Origin: Hygrocybe punicea
Lineage: Eukaryota > Basidiomycota > Agaricomycetes > Agaricales > Hygrophoraceae
Reading direction: 5' to 3'
DNA length: 64,000 nucleotides
Assembly: GCA_963556145.1 (NCBI GenBank)
Contig: OY744473.1
Coordinates: 744,001 to 808,000 of the forward strand
Positions 1 to 11,545 of this stretch are shown in pieces (positions within the stretch are counted from its first letter, which is position 1; each line of letters begins with the position of its first letter). The translations under genes and the position numbers were made by a program. The notes beneath the pieces were generated by a model that was not told the DNA's origin, did no database searches, and was given only the letters and a program-made list of their open reading frames with translations.

Positions 1-269
1 CAACTTCCGATTGGAGGCTTGTCACATGCCACACGATCGTCCCAACCAATACCGTATTCAAGAATCCCATAGTGACAAACCTCCCGTACCGCACCATATC
101 CCGAAGACACGCATTGAAATATTCCAGTTTCATGGTAGATGAGGAGCGGATCGTTGGATTGAAAGTTAGTTTATTGGTATGCCTGTTCATTGCATCTGTG
201 CTAAATTGTTTTCCTTGTCAGTCTGATGTGTTTGGCGACGGAGATCTGAGTGACATCCATGTTTTCAAG

Positions 270-383
270 GTCTGAGGCAAGGTCTCGATGTCGCAACACC
301 ACAGGATTCTCAACGCTGGATAAGTTTATGGTGGCGACCGAGTTGAAATCTGGAAGGTGGTTATCATCGGTCTGATTTCTCAA
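270..383 (-). other. Short open reading segment downstream of P450 copy 1, unrecognised
   Basis: The minus strand is open through residues such as NLSSVENPVVLRHRDLASDL, which look like coding sequence, but I do not recognise the family. Part of it (about 305-480) is repeated near 43,510-43,720 beside the second P450 copy, so it belongs to the duplicated segment. The segment on either side (1-270 and 480-640) has no supported gene. It could be the end of a neighbouring gene cut by the window edge or a decayed exon. Confidence 0.25.
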
Positions 384-720
384 GACTTTGCTATTGTCCC
401 GATACTGTACTGTTCACGACGCCTTTGAAAGGAAAAATTACAGTACACGTTGTTTAGGGAACCAAATCCTCAATATTCGGACTCAGATACGTGGACGTCC
501 TCGCCTTATGACGTTCTGGTTACGTTTACGCAGTGTGTATGTACTCTGTGATTTTCATCGAACAAAACAGAATACATCATGTTGGTCAAGACTAATCACA
601 GAGCAGATGAATTTTCTTGGATCAGGTCTCGGAAAAGCTGCCTCCCATATAGTAGTACATAGTTTGCGTCGAACCACCACCTCCAAACAAAATATTCCCA
701 TTTTTACCACCAACACTCCG

Positions 721-1809
721 TCAATATTTTCTGATTACAAGTCGCGCATTCATATCTGGGATGCGTATCCCCTCAAGCAAAAATGACTTCGGTGGCTCTG
801 TTACACCTGGCGGGAACTCCAAATCATAGTTGATTAGGATGTAGGCCATGGTCATCTTGAGGAGCATCTACGCAAAAAACAAAGTATACATTTTTGTCAG
901 TAAAGTACGCTTGATAGATGTAGGCATAAACGCACAGCGGCAAACAATCGGCCAGCGCTTGGTTTTTACAGATAAGAATCAGTTTCGTTTGGTGGTTTCT
1001 CCATCCAGAAAAGCCACATGTACTCACCAAGCATGTCGCCCTATCCCCCATACCAAATACTGTCGAATTGAGCGCACAAGATAAATCAATGCACAAGCAT
1101 GACGCCATTCTTGTCCGCGGTTGCAAACCTATGCTTCACACCAGCACCTTCCAGACCGTCCTTCTCGGACAGTTTCGAGAAACGGAAGGGATCAAACACG
1201 TCCGGATTCGGGTATACATTCGGGTCCCTGTGTGGACTTTGTACATCTACTGCGACCAGATGCCCGGCGGGGATTATCGTGCCATCTGGGAGCACGCCAT
1301 CCTTGATAGTCCAACGGAGTAGCCCAACTGTTTACATTGGACGGCGAGAAATACGTCCCTATTAGGTTGTAGGCATTCCTGGGCATAGCTGGTAGCTTGC
1401 TTCGTGGTCCTAGATAGAACCGCCCCACCTCCTTCAAGTAACTGTCCAGCTTGCAGAACCCGTCCAACGATGCCTTGTTCCATCCATCATGTATGGCCAA
1501 CATTTCCTGGATTTCGGCGCGGATTTCTTCCCTCTGTGATTTGCAAATTGTCGCGAGCCTGAACAGGGCAAATGAAAGGAACAAAGAACTAGAAGATTTA
1601 CAGTGACCAGATTCCATTAGTTTTTATCCTCGCGAAAAATAACTGTTCCCGAGACGAACGAGGAATGGACACCAGCAAAATTCAGATACAGGATCCGCAT
1701 TGCCAGGTGATGAGGGTTTGCAATATGATGCTTGGGTGGCGCAGCGCGATACAGAAATTCGGCCGAGATCACCTGTTGGTGTCGAAAGCCGTCAGTTGCG
1801 AGATTACTA
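721..1809 (-). pseudogene. Cytochrome P450 copy 1, C-terminal half
   Basis: The minus strand encodes the C-terminal half of an E-class P450 monooxygenase, a heme-thiolate enzyme normally anchored in the ER. Visible landmarks are the K-helix ExxR motif in LKEVGRF, the meander motif FDPFRF, the heme loop FGVGDRATCL split from its continuation by a short intron, and a last exon reading LLKMTMAYILINYDLEFPP. The I-helix exon upstream reads LNFAGVHSS. The reading frame is compared with the fuller copy at 44,548-46,696. The N-terminal half is now about 11 kb away (13,246-14,260) because of a TA-flanked insertion and a copia retrotransposon. The cysteine sits one residue later than in the canonical FxxGxRxC loop, in both copies. 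The gene cannot make an intact enzyme. Confidence 0.85.
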
Positions 1810-2573
1810 CACCGCCGTTTGGCTCACAGCGTCCCTGGGACCTAAAAAAGGCAGCGCTAGAAATAGATGAAATTTATTTCTGATCCCGCTGCAAACCCAA
1901 TCTAAATTCGGCAGTGGATAGAAGGTGATGAAAATGACATTGTATTCATGGTCATCACAGATCGACTTCTTTACTTATATAATTTTGATCAAATTTAAGT
2001 ATGGCCCAGCGCCAAATCTTGGGCTGGACCGATCACTGACAGCTCAATGTCGGGTCAACATCGATTCCATGTATATTTGATGTCACGGAAGGACTTAGCG
2101 AAAATTGTGGAAGGACTTGGCGAAACAAGGTGATATATTCAAACTCCGTCACAACTCCGAGCCCAAATTTTGAACCTTCGCCATGTTCAACTTATTCTCA
2201 ACCACGTCGTCTCTCTCCGCCATTCCTCTACACTACCAGGATAAAGAATGGCAAGTACATCCCCTTTTACTATTTTCCTTTACTCTTCTACACTGATTGA
2301 CTTCTTTTAACACAGAGGATGATGGGCTGAGTGCCGCCAGAGCAGGAGGAGATTTGGTGTAGCTGGCCTGTATATAGTACCAGAAATTGTGCAATAATCA
2401 CGTTTCCTGATTTGGTGGTCTATAAAGTTCTATATCAAATCTACATAGAACTTTCACGTCGATGCCGTGTGGCAAACCCTGGATATTGGACAGACGCTAG
2501 CATGGCTGGATCTGGCCCGCCTCAGCCTCTCAGGTCACATGGCTGATTTGGGATGACCAATCGAACACCAGTG
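1810..2573. mobile_element. 764-bp TA-flanked insertion in P450 copy 1
   Basis: The second P450 copy reads GATTACTAGCACAG across this point (near 45,660), whereas copy 1 has GATTAC-TA, 764 bp of extra DNA, then TA-GCACAG. This is a clean empty-site comparison with a duplicated TA, as made by Tc1/mariner-type elements. The ends (CACCGCCG and the reverse complement CACTGGTG) are only weak inverted repeats. No transposase is visible. Inside is a short reading frame at 2,183 (MFNLFSTTSSLS...) with no recognised family. Confidence 0.55.
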
Positions 2574-3126
2574 TAGCACAGCAGTCAGGGAAAGATGTGT
2601 TGGAATACAATCACATCAGGAATTTCAACATTTAGTGGGGATCTAAAGTTATTTCTAAAGTTAGCAGCAAAATATAATCTTTGGATTTACATTTGGGCCA
2701 AATCTAAATATTGAATTTAAGTCATGAATAAATAAATGTCTAAATTAATTCTTTTCTCTTGCCCTTAGATTAGTCCTGCAATCAAAATAATAATCAGTGC
2801 TAAAGTGTGGAGGGAAAGTATAATTTAGATTTGAGTTTACTCTGGTTTGCTAGTCCACATTCAGGCATCACTTAAAGACAAACTGAAAGTTATAATTTTG
2901 ATGAAATTAAAATATTTAATTTATTGGGTATCAAAATGTACCATTTTGGGAGTTATCAAAAGTTAAGATTCCGTCAGAACTAAAGTGATTGTACACTCCC
3001 ATCGCCCACTCATCGCCCACTCATCGCCCACTCATCGCCAACCCATCGCCACTCGCTGCCCACGTGCACGTTAGGATAAGACGATGCCATCATCTTCGAC
3101 GGGTCCGGTGTGACGGCGAGTTCTGT

Positions 3127-3742
3127 TGTAGACCCGAAATGGGAATCTACGAAAGTGGTGATCAGCTAAGAAGTGATCAGAGGAGTTTAGTGTCTATGTA
3201 GTCTAGTCAATCCAACCTGAATCCAGGGTTCCGGATCAGAGGGGAAGTGAAGGGAGTGGAGTACGAATACTAATATGGAGACGATACGAAGCGAGGACTA
3301 AGAAATAGAACTGAAGGGATGCAATATGATATGGTGTAATATGATATGGTGGGATATGATAATGATGGGATATAATATGATAATGTTGTAGTATAAGGGT
3401 ACATCTTTTATACTACTGGGAGTGATCCTGTGCCATAGTAACCATGTACTACAAGCGAAGGCTGTAACTGATGAGAGTGGAGTGGAGCGGAGTATAGGAG
3501 GAATGGTGCTATGTACTAAGTAACGGGAAACAAAGATATATCATATGTAACTATATACGTAGTGATTCTGGGTCGTTAGAGACATCGCATCTTGAGTATG
3601 AATGATTCCAGAGGCGGAATCTGGAGCGGAATTGACAGAAAGAACTGGAATCGGGCGGAATCGATGATACCTGAATGGGAATGGATGGGGACGAAGTGGG
3701 ATATGAAGAGGATTCAGATCCAGATGGCCCAGAGCCTCTACA
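3127..3742 (-). repeat. Probable solo LTR inside the TIR element
   Basis: A 616-bp block bounded by TGTAGACCC and GCCTCTACA has LTR-like TG/CA ends. On the minus strand it contains TATAAA-like sequence in AGTAGTATAAAAGATG and reads TGTAGAGGCTC to GGGTCTACA. I could not find a target duplication, so the boundaries are tentative. Confidence 0.35.
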
Positions 3743-4479
3743 CCGGATCGGGTAAGTGCTAGTTCAGTCACAAGTCACGATGACAACAATCTACGAAGAC
3801 AACAAGAAAAACAACGATACTGACAACGATGGTCATCACCAGCGAGGCCGGAGGAGTGGTGGCGATGATGATGACGGATGACGGTGATGACACAGACAAG
3901 GACGGCGATGAGGACGACAAAGATGCCGGTATCGGTGGCGGCACCACCACCCCACCACAGCCAGATGACGGCGACAACCTCCACTGCCAACAGGCAGCAG
4001 CAAGGCAATGACGACGACAACGGCAGCGGCGGAATGGGGGTGTCAGGTATCGGGCGCGCTCATCGCCCAGCCATCACCGACCATACCTCCCTCCCACCCG
4101 TCGCCCCAATCAATCCAACGGCCGCAACGATAATGAGGGCCCAGTGGACCACAACCACGACTGCTGCCATCGAATATGAATACTGGCCAGTGAGGGGACG
4201 ACGGAAGTGGCATTCACCACCACCTTCACCACCACCATCACTTCCTCAACCACTAATACCACGACGACGACGATGGATGACGACGATGTCGACGACGACG
4301 GCAATGGCCCCACGGAATGGCGACAAGATCTCCACCACCATCCGGCAGCGGCAAGATGACAATGGCGACGGCAGTATCACCACCACCACTGCCACCACCA
4401 TTCCAAGTGAAGTAGCTGCTGAGCAGCGGCAGGACGATGACGACGACCTCCTACGACCTCCCCCTGCCCACGCATGACG

Positions 4480-5120
4480 CCCATCTCCATTGCCCATCTC
4501 CATTGCCCTTGCATCCCATTGCCCGCGCCCATTGCCCTCACATCCACCCTGTCTCCCCGCCCACGCCATCTCCCTCATCTACACCATCTCCCTTGTCCAC
4601 GCCATCTCCCTTGTCCATGCCATCTCCCTTGTCCACACCATCTCCCTTGTCCACGCCACGTCACCTGCCTACGCCTGCCCACGCCAAATGCCACCTCCCT
4701 CGCCCGCACCCCACACCATCCCCCTCACCCTCATCGCCCACGCCACCCCCCTCACCCCCACCGCTTATGCCCTCTCCCCGGCCTCCCATCGCATCATGCC
4801 CATGCCATCTCCCTTCCCTGCTCTCCCATCCCATCATCTCCCTCTCCCTCGCCCACACCCCACGCCATCTCCCTTGTCGCCCACGTTGTCTCTCCGCCAC
4901 CATCATCTCCCCTGCCCACGCCATCTCCCTCGCCGACACCCCATGCCGTCTCCCTCACCCTTGTTGCCCATGCCATCGCCCACGCCATCTCCCCACCATC
5001 TCCCCCTGCCACCATCTCCGTCGCCCACACCTCTCCACCTCCCATCCAATCATGCCCCCACCATCTCCCCCTGCCCATGCCATCTCCCTCACCTGCCCCT
5101 ATTGCCCACCATCCCCTACC
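4480..5120. repeat. CCCACGCCATCTCCCTCG-type minisatellite
   Basis: Dozens of degenerate 15-20 bp units built on CACGCCATCTCCCTYG. They keep several frames open on both strands, giving proline/histidine-rich pseudo-ORFs that I do not regard as genes. Inverse-orientation relatives (GGGTGGGCGATGAGTGGGCG) lie at 5,385-5,450 and CATCGCCCACT units at 2,997-3,050. Confidence 0.8.
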
Positions 5121-5127
5121 TCTGTCA

Positions 5128-5185
5128 TGACCTCACGAACCCCACCACCACATCAATTGACGTTGGAGCTGGGCTCGTGAGGTCA
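5128..5185. other. Nested palindrome module, copy 1 (in TIR element)
   Basis: Outer arms TGACCTCACGA and TCGTGAGGTCA form a perfect 11-bp stem 58 bp across; at the centre is ACATCAATTGACGT, a near-palindrome. The same architecture recurs in three hAT-like elements at 8,557, 11,032 and 35,952. Confidence 0.8.
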
Positions 5186-6266
5186 TATGATTTGGTCCAT
5201 TGGGAGATGGGCGGACGATGGATGGACAACGGGTGGACGATGGTGGCCACGCCATCATACCCATCTCCTTGCCCATGCCATCTCCCTCGCCCACGCCATC
5301 AAGGCTCCCTGCCTCTGCCATCACCTAGGCCCTGCCCGGCGCTGCGCTGATTAATGTCGCCCACGGAACAATGATGACCAATGGGTGGGTGGCGGGTGGG
5401 CGAAGGGTGGGCGATGAGTGGGCGACGGGCGGGCAATGGCGTGGGCAATAGCTTTAGATCTGATGGCAACTTTGAATTTAAATAGCTGCCGAAATCTTAT
5501 ATTTTGATAACTATTAAATTTATTATTTTAATCCTACCAAAAGTTTTAATTTTGGCCTGCCTTTAAGTGATGCCTAAATTTGGACTAGAAATTTTGAGTA
5601 AACTTGAAACTAAATTATGCTTTCCCCTTACAATTTAGATTGGATAATTATTTTGATTGAAAGAATAACCTAAAGATGAAAATAAATAAATGATTTAGAT
5701 GTGTATTTATTCATGATATAAATTTAATATTTAGGCTAGGCCTAAATGTAAATCTAAAGATTATATTTTTCTGCTAACTTTAGAAATCACTTTAGTTCTC
5801 AACTAAAAGTTGGAACTCCTGATGTGAATGAGTCACGTTTCTCTTTGACACGTCACCTCAATCGTTTACCTACGTCATGACACTTTTACATCCGTTATCA
5901 CATGTGTTTCCTTGTAGTTATATACCTTCATTCTCCCTCAGTTGTTTCCCTTTCTTGACTGAGGTGAGATTCCCCTTGTTCTCGTTTCATCACTCCACTC
6001 ATTGTTGTATGTAGATTACTCTCACAGGTACATACAACAATATATTAGTTGTTTCCCTTTCTTGACTGAGATTACTCTCACAGGTTATGAAGCCCTGCTG
6101 CATTTGAAAAAGAAACACTACATTGGACCTTGTAAAATCACGACTTGCCATTTTCTTTTTTTGCTTGCACATCGCTCCTCCTTGAGGCCCTTGTTTCCGC
6201 GTTTTTTTTTTTTCACATGCACCATTCCTCCTTGAGGCATATTATTGCTATTATCATCTTTCTCAC

Positions 6267-7110
6267 ATGTCTAGCCTTCGGTTAGACCATATCCCTCTTT
6301 TAGAGGGGGCTTGGAACTACCGTAAATGGGCACAGTCGATGAGATACACTCTTCAGGGTGAGGCTCTCTGGGCGCATGTTAGTGAAGGCCGAGACTCTTT
6401 GGACTTGATCAACCTCGGCACCTTTCCGCCTGACCCTGTCACTGCCAAATCCTCTGAGGACACCATTGCAAAAGCACGCACGTTCTATGGATGCCAGGAC
6501 CAATGCAATCATATGTCGTCGCATTTCCCCTTTAATCACGTCCAATATCCCTGCCAAGTTCGACAACAGTGCCCGGCGCACCTGGCAACATCTGAGCTCG
6601 ACGTATCAGCGTATTGACACTGCCTCCCAGTTTGAGCTTCGCACTCGGCTCTCCTCTCTTCGTCTCAAGGATGCCTCCGATGTGGAGCGCTACCTGGGCG
6701 CCTTTGTGTCGACCATGGAACAGCTCTCTGCCATGGCTGTTACCTATTCGCACCCAGATGCGGTCTACATGCTGCTCAATGGCATCCTGAACACCGGGAC
6801 CTGGTTGGTTTTCAAACAGATCATGATCACCGCGATCTCAGCTGCTGCGGCCCTGTCACCTTTTGTCGTCCTCATGTCTGAGGATATTGCTGCTTGCATC
6901 CTAGCGGAATCCCAGCATCTTCTTGCATCCGCCTCTGAAGCCATCCCCAGCCCTGGGTCTGAGTTTGCTAATGTAGCCCAGGAACCAGATCACCGCCCCA
7001 TCCACTGTCATCGCAACAATCCTAATGGCGTTTGCTGCTCCAACTGTGGGAAGACTTCTCATGATGACAGGCACTGCTTTGACGAAGGTGGTGGTATGGC
7101 CAGCGCCCTG
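6267..7110 (+). pseudogene. Copia gag
   Basis: The frame starts MSSLRLDHIPLLEGAWNYRKW, a typical UBN2/copia gag N-terminus, and after a frameshift near 6,470 continues with TWQHLSSTYQRIDTASQFEL. It ends in a CCHC zinc knuckle CSNCGKTSHDDRHC (C-x2-C-x4-H-x4-C) near 7,037-7,078. Gag packages element RNA into virus-like particles. The frameshift makes it non-functional as read. Confidence 0.85.
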
Positions 7111-7289
7111 AGTGGATGGCTCAACGCGATGCCTCGCATGAGTCTTCAAGGCCTCCTCATCCTGGGGGTCACTCCCATACCAGATCTCGCACTGAAGTCG
7201 CCAATGTTGCTTGCAGTGTTCCCCATTTGGCAGACCTCAGCTGCATGTCATCGGAGTACAGTGCCCTCATGCATCAGGTCCTGTCTGCT

Positions 7290-8418
7290 CTCCTGACTCT
7301 GGAATGACTTCCCATCTAGTCAAAGATCAATCCTTCTTTTGGTCTTATGATGAGTCTCAGGCCATGAGCGTCTGCACTGCCAACCACAGCATGCTTAACA
7401 CCCTAGGTCGTGGTAGTTGCATCACCATAATTTGCTGGTCCGGCCGCTCTCTTCGCCTGCACATGCATGATTGTCTGCATGCCCCGTCTGCTGTCATCAA
7501 CCTTCTCTCCATTGGCCGTCTCGTTGCCCATGGATTTGGCTGCAACTTTGAGGATTGCCAGGTCATTCTGACTGCCCCCGCTAGTGTGTCATCTGGTCAT
7601 CACGTCTGCTTCCAGCGCCCGCTTGAGAACCACCTCACCTTCGTGGACGTTGAGTTCATTCACCCACCATCTGACTCTCCCTCTCTGGAACTCACTGCCT
7701 TCTCTAAGACGCCTCCTTCTCGTGACCTCTGGCATGCATGCCTGGGCCATGCTGGCGATGCTGTACTCAATCTCATTGGGTCTGCATATCTTGGCCTGCC
7801 CCCACATGGCCCCCCCTCCTCTACATGTGAAGCTTGCATTATTGGGAAGCACATCCATCGCCCTCATCCCCCCTCATCCTTGCGTGCCAGTCTCCCTCTT
7901 CAGCTTGTCCACACCAATATCTGTGGCCCATTTCCTGTCCAGATGCCTCATGACAAACACTACTTCATCATTTTTCTCGACGACCACCTCAATGCCCTCG
8001 ATCTCCAGCTCCTTGCCACAAGGGACCAGGCCCTGTCTGCACTGCAGATCATCTACCCCCGCTGGGAGAAGAAATTTGGCCACTCCCTCAAGGTCCTTCA
8101 TTGCGACAATGCCAGGGTGATGCATTCACTGCATACCTCATGAAGCATGGCATTGAGCGTCAACTGACCGCACCTTACTCTCATCAACAGAATGGTTGTG
8201 CAGAGCGCATCATCCAGACGATTGAAGGTCGTGTCCTGTCAATGATGGCTGCAGTGGATGCACCTCGCAACCTCTGGGGTGAAGCCTCCCTTACCTGCAC
8301 TCACCTCTTCATGCTCACACCGTCCCAGGTCCTCCCAAATGGATGCTCGCCTCATGAGTTCTTTCATATGTCCCCTCCTGGCCTATCTCACCTTTGTGTC
8401 TGGGGTGTGCGTTGCTTC
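7290..8418 (+). pseudogene. Copia protease-region and integrase, interrupted
   Basis: The segment contains a gag-pre-integrase zinc-binding region (LWHACLGH followed by CEACIIGK) and the integrase core. The first catalytic Asp, usually in HTDLCGP, is replaced (HTNICGP). The second lies in a degraded HCDNA segment where the frame shifts. The Glu region survives as QQNGCAERIIQTIEG. The reading frame stops at GVRCF where a hAT-like element interrupts it and resumes at 9,404. Even without the insertion the D-to-N change would predict loss of strand transfer. Confidence 0.85.
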
Positions 8419-8556
8419 TAGTGTTGCCGAAGTTCGGTTTGGTCTGGTTTTTCGCTATTTTTGAAAAACCAGAACCGGAACCGGAACCGTGTCAAACAGT
8501 TTCACAGCATTCGGTCTGCATTCAAACGCGGTTCGAACCCTGAACCAACCTCCAAA

Positions 8557-8612
8557 TACCTCGTGCGGGCCAGACACGCGTCAATTGACGCAGCTGTCAC
8601 CCTCACGAGGTA
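8557..8612. other. Nested palindrome module, copy 2 (in hAT-like 1)
   Basis: Outer arms TACCTCGTG and CACGAGGTA, 56 bp across, enclosing the perfect palindrome GCGTCAATTGACGC. It is followed by AGATGG, as in the copy at 35,952. Confidence 0.85.
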
Positions 8613-8637
8613 GATGGGGGGGGTGCTCCATCTGTTT

Positions 8638-9395
8638 TAGTGATGCCGAAGTTCGGTTCGGAACCGATCCGAACCCGGTTTGAACCGCGAACCGAACCGG
8701 AAGTTCGGTTCTGGTTCAGCCATTTGGCTGAACCGAACCGCTGGTTCAGTTTGCGGTTCTGGCACTGACATGCGGTTCAAACCGCATTCAAACGCGGTTC
8801 AAACCGCGAACCGTAATGTATAGTTACCTACGTAGATACTCATTTAGATACTTAATTTTTCACATTTTTTTCTATGCAGTCGCGTGAACTTAGGTCATGT
8901 GACCTTAAACATACTCGCGCGAAACACTAACTTGAACGTTACTCAACAACCACGGTAAGTAACGGCCTCATACTATATTTTACTGACATTTTATTATATA
9001 GAACAGCCCCGTGGCCCACCTTGACCGCATAAAGAAGGCGCCCGCGGTCAAGGTGGGCCACGGGGGGCTGTTCTATGTAAGAAAATGTCAGTAAAATATA
9101 ATATGAAGTGGTTACTTACCGTGGTTGTTGAGTAACGTTAGTGTTGAGTCGAAATTGGGGTGTCGCACAAGTATGTTTAAGGTCACATGACCTAAGTTCA
9201 TGCGACTGCATAGAAAAAAATGTGAAAAATTCAGTATCTAAATGAGTATCTACGTAGGTAACTATACATTATGGTTCGTGGTTTGAACTGCATGTCAGTG
9301 CCAGAACTGCAAACCGAACCAGAACCGAACTTCCGGTTCAGTTCGCGGTTCAAACCGGGTTCAGATCGGTTCTGAACCGAACTTTGGCATCACTA
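8638..9395. repeat. 758-bp foldback palindrome inside hAT-like 1
   Basis: Both arms (about 370 bp) mirror each other from TAGTGATGCC inward, through CTACGTAG, AGGTCATGTGACCT and CACGGTAAGTAAC, to a GC-rich stem around 9,001-9,072 built on GTGGCCCACCTTGACCGC and its inverse. The centre is near 9,017. Its right end is also the right end of the outer hAT-like element, and it has no target duplication of its own on the left. Confidence 0.85.
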
Positions 9396-9403
9396 GTTGC
9401 TTC

Positions 9404-10207
9404 ATGAGGGTCCCTCTTGAACTTCAGACGAAGCTAGGCCCCCGCTCTCGTGAATGCTTCTTTATGGGTTACCCTGAGGGTGTTAAGGGTTATCACATCC
9501 GCAATCGGCACACTGGCACTTTCTTCAATTCTCGCGATGTCATCTTTGATGAGTCCTGCATGACCTTGCCTGGCGCTGCTCCCGCTGACCTCGATCCGTC
9601 CTCCACCTTGGCCCCTCCGATTGTCCCCCCTGTTGAACCCCCTTCACTTCCGCTCTCTGTTTGCCATCCTCCATCCCCCATACTTTCTTCCTTGCCTGTT
9701 CTTTCTATTCATCCTCCTCCTGTTCTTTCTGTTCCTCCTCCTTCTTCTCCCTCCTTTGTTCCCCTCCCTTCCCTGATTCCCACTTGCTCATCTTCTCATC
9801 CTTGCACTGTCACCCCTTTGGGTCTGGACCACGCGTCCTCTGTTGCCACCTCTAAGTCTCATCGTGAAAAGCTTGCTGCCAATTGTCTCGGAAAGTTAAA
9901 TGCTTCCTTGTCCTCCTTTGCCTCTGATAATACCCCCCCTCATCCGCATGTGTTTGACGACGACTATGCCAACCTTGTCTGCATGGAGTCTGCTTTCCTC
10001 TCCATTCGCAGTGATCGCCCTCGCAACCCCTCTGGTCCCTCATATGACCTCACCGTTCCACCAGCAACATATGCTGAGGCTCGTCATCAACCTGATTTTG
10101 AAGTTTGGGAGGTGACTGTAGTGAAGGAGCTTGACACCCTGCATTTGATGGGCGTTTATTGACTCATCTCCCTCCCTGTGGGTCGCCGGGCGATCGGCAA
10201 TCGCTGG
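9404..10207 (+). pseudogene. Copia integrase C-terminus and linker to RT
   Basis: After hAT-like 1 the frame resumes with RVPLELQTKLGPRSRECFFMGY, the conserved integrase C-terminal GKGY-type region, followed by a proline-rich linker and the start of the RT region (ATYAEARHQPDFEVW). A stop occurs in the Y-to-L stretch near 10,160, and the frame ends at AIGNRW where the next hAT-like element begins. Confidence 0.8.
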
Positions 10208-11545
10208 TAGTGTTTTAAAGTCCAGTCCATAGGACCGGAAAAAAACCGGAACTGGACTGGACCCAACCGCAAAAAAACCGGACCACCGGTTGCGGTTGGG
10301 CCACTTTTGGGAGGTTGCCGGTTGCGGTTTCCCGATGTGGATGAAGCTTATGCAACCGAGTTGTAACCGGTTGTAACCGGTTACAACCGGATTTTTTCAA
10401 CACCACTACAAGGTCGACCAACGGTGGCAAATGACGACGATGGCAGCAAAATGGCGGCGTCACGAGGGAACGCAAAACGAGAAAAAGCAGCGGGGGTTGG
10501 TGCGCCCATCCCGCTGCAGAAGGTAAGTGGTTTCAATCGTGGTTTATTGTCTATTCTACACTAACGCGACGACAACAACAACGGAGAACGGCAACAACAA
10601 CGACGGACAATGATGGGATGTGGGGAGAAGGGCAGCGAGGGGCCGGTGCACCCAACCCCCGTTGCAGTATGTAAGTAATTTTTTTTTGTTTTTTTGTTTT
10701 CTCAGCTACTAATTACACAAACGACGACAACAGCAGTACCAACACAAACAACACAAGCACCCGACGAGGATGACAGGCGGCGAGGACAAGGATGACAATG
10801 ATGGCCACCACCACCACCACCCCGACAACAACAACAACACCCACGGCCCTCCAAATGGGACGACGACAATAACAACATCAACCACAAACATCACCACCAC
10901 CACCACCACCATCACCACCACAACGCAGACAATGACCGTCACAACCACGACCACCACGACCGCAATGACAACCACAACCACAACCACAACCATGACAACG
11001 GCCATGGCCATCCCACCACCAACCCCCAACATACCTCGCGGATGCACACTGCCACGTCAATCGACGTTGGCGCTGCAACCGCGAGGTAACCGGGACTCGG
11101 AGGATGGCCGTGTTGGGCACCCACCACAACACCAGCAACAGGGCCGCCAACGCGCCAACGCGTCCACCACACACCCAACAGAGTGGCCAATGCGTCTGCG
11201 CCTACCCGTGCGCCCAACGCGATCACCGATGTGCTCATAATCGTGGCCGCCAACTTTATTTATTAAAATTTAATACATTAGTTGTTATTTATTGTTAATA
11301 CATTAGTTGTTATTTATTGTATTTACTTCGGTTCTGACCGGTTTCAACTGGTTTAGCAACCAGTTAATGGAAGGACCAGTTAAATTGGGTTAGAAGACAG
11401 CAACTGAACCGCAAGAGACCGGTTCTGAGCGGTTGAGTCTAGGTTGTGCCATCTTGTGGTGTTATGGCAACTGGTTCTGGTTGCGGTCTTTTGAAAATTT
11501 GTCAAAAAACCGGACCGGACCGGACTTTCAAACCCTAATCGCTGG
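10200..11545. mobile_element. hAT-like element 2 with 8-bp target duplication
   Basis: The element proper is 10,208-11,537, flanked by ATCGCTGG on both sides. Terminal repeats are TAGTGTTTTAAAGTCC and inverse GGACTTTCAAACCCTA. It splits the copia RT exactly inside AIGNRWVFENK. The interior holds GGTTGTAACCGG sub-terminal motifs, two GCAG-plus-GTAAGT sites near 10,515 and 10,669, and long CAC/AAC trinucleotide tracts at 10,760-11,010. The apparent threonine- and valine-rich ORFs there are repeat artefacts. No transposase. Confidence 0.9.
11032..11088. other. Nested palindrome module, copy 3 (in hAT-like 2)
   Basis: Outer arms TACCTCGCGG and CCGCGAGGTA (perfect 10 bp), 57 bp across, with the inner near-palindrome ACGTCAATCGACGT followed by TGGCGCTGC. 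Confidence 0.85.

Larger units (their letters stand above)
2612..5826. mobile_element. Non-autonomous DNA transposon with long TIRs, nested in copia 5' LTR
   Basis: Ends are CACATCAGGAATTTCAAC and its near-perfect inverse GTTGGAACTCCTGATGTG. Similarity between the AT-rich arms extends roughly 350 bp (to about 2,990 on the left and from about 5,460 on the right). The flanks carry a 3-bp duplication AAT relative to the intact 3' LTR. A 3-bp duplication with CAC ends is reminiscent of CACTA/EnSpm or Harbinger elements, but the superfamily is not settled. The interior holds CATCGCCCACT repeats, a probable solo LTR, and a long CCCACGCCATCTCCCT-type repeat block. No transposase was seen. Confidence 0.85.
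2598..6082 (+). repeat. Copia 5' LTR, split by TIR element
   Basis: The first 14 bases lie at 2,598-2,611 and the remainder at 5,830-6,082. The 3.2-kb TIR element and a 3-base duplication AAT separate them. Without the insertion the LTR is about 267 bp and matches the 3' LTR apart from small indels. Confidence 0.9.
8411..9403. mobile_element. hAT-like element 1 with 8-bp target duplication
   Basis: The element proper is 8,419-9,395, flanked on both sides by GTTGCTTC. Ends are TAGTGTTGCCGAAGTTCGG and the inverse CCGAACTTTGGCATCACTA. TA(N)NG ends plus an 8-bp duplication are hallmarks of the hAT superfamily. Sub-terminal DNA is dense in GGTTCGAACC-like motifs, plausible transposase-binding repeats. 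A second left end (TAGTGATGCCGAAGTTCGG) occurs at 8,638. From there to 9,395 the sequence is one large palindrome. No transposase is present. Confidence 0.9.

Noticed and set aside
2183..2293. Small gene (for example a mating-pheromone precursor) inside the TA-flanked insertion
   Set aside because: The peptide MFNLFSTTSSLSAIPLHYQD has no CaaX end or other pheromone feature, and the possible intron has a weak GC donor.
4437..5350. Long proline/histidine-rich ORFs in three plus-strand frames
   Set aside because: They are products of the CCCACGCCATCTCCCT-type repeats; every frame and the opposite strand are open at once, so no protein is supported.
10709..11253. Threonine-, histidine- and valine-rich ORFs
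   Set aside because: Trinucleotide tracts inside hAT-like element 2 keep all frames open.
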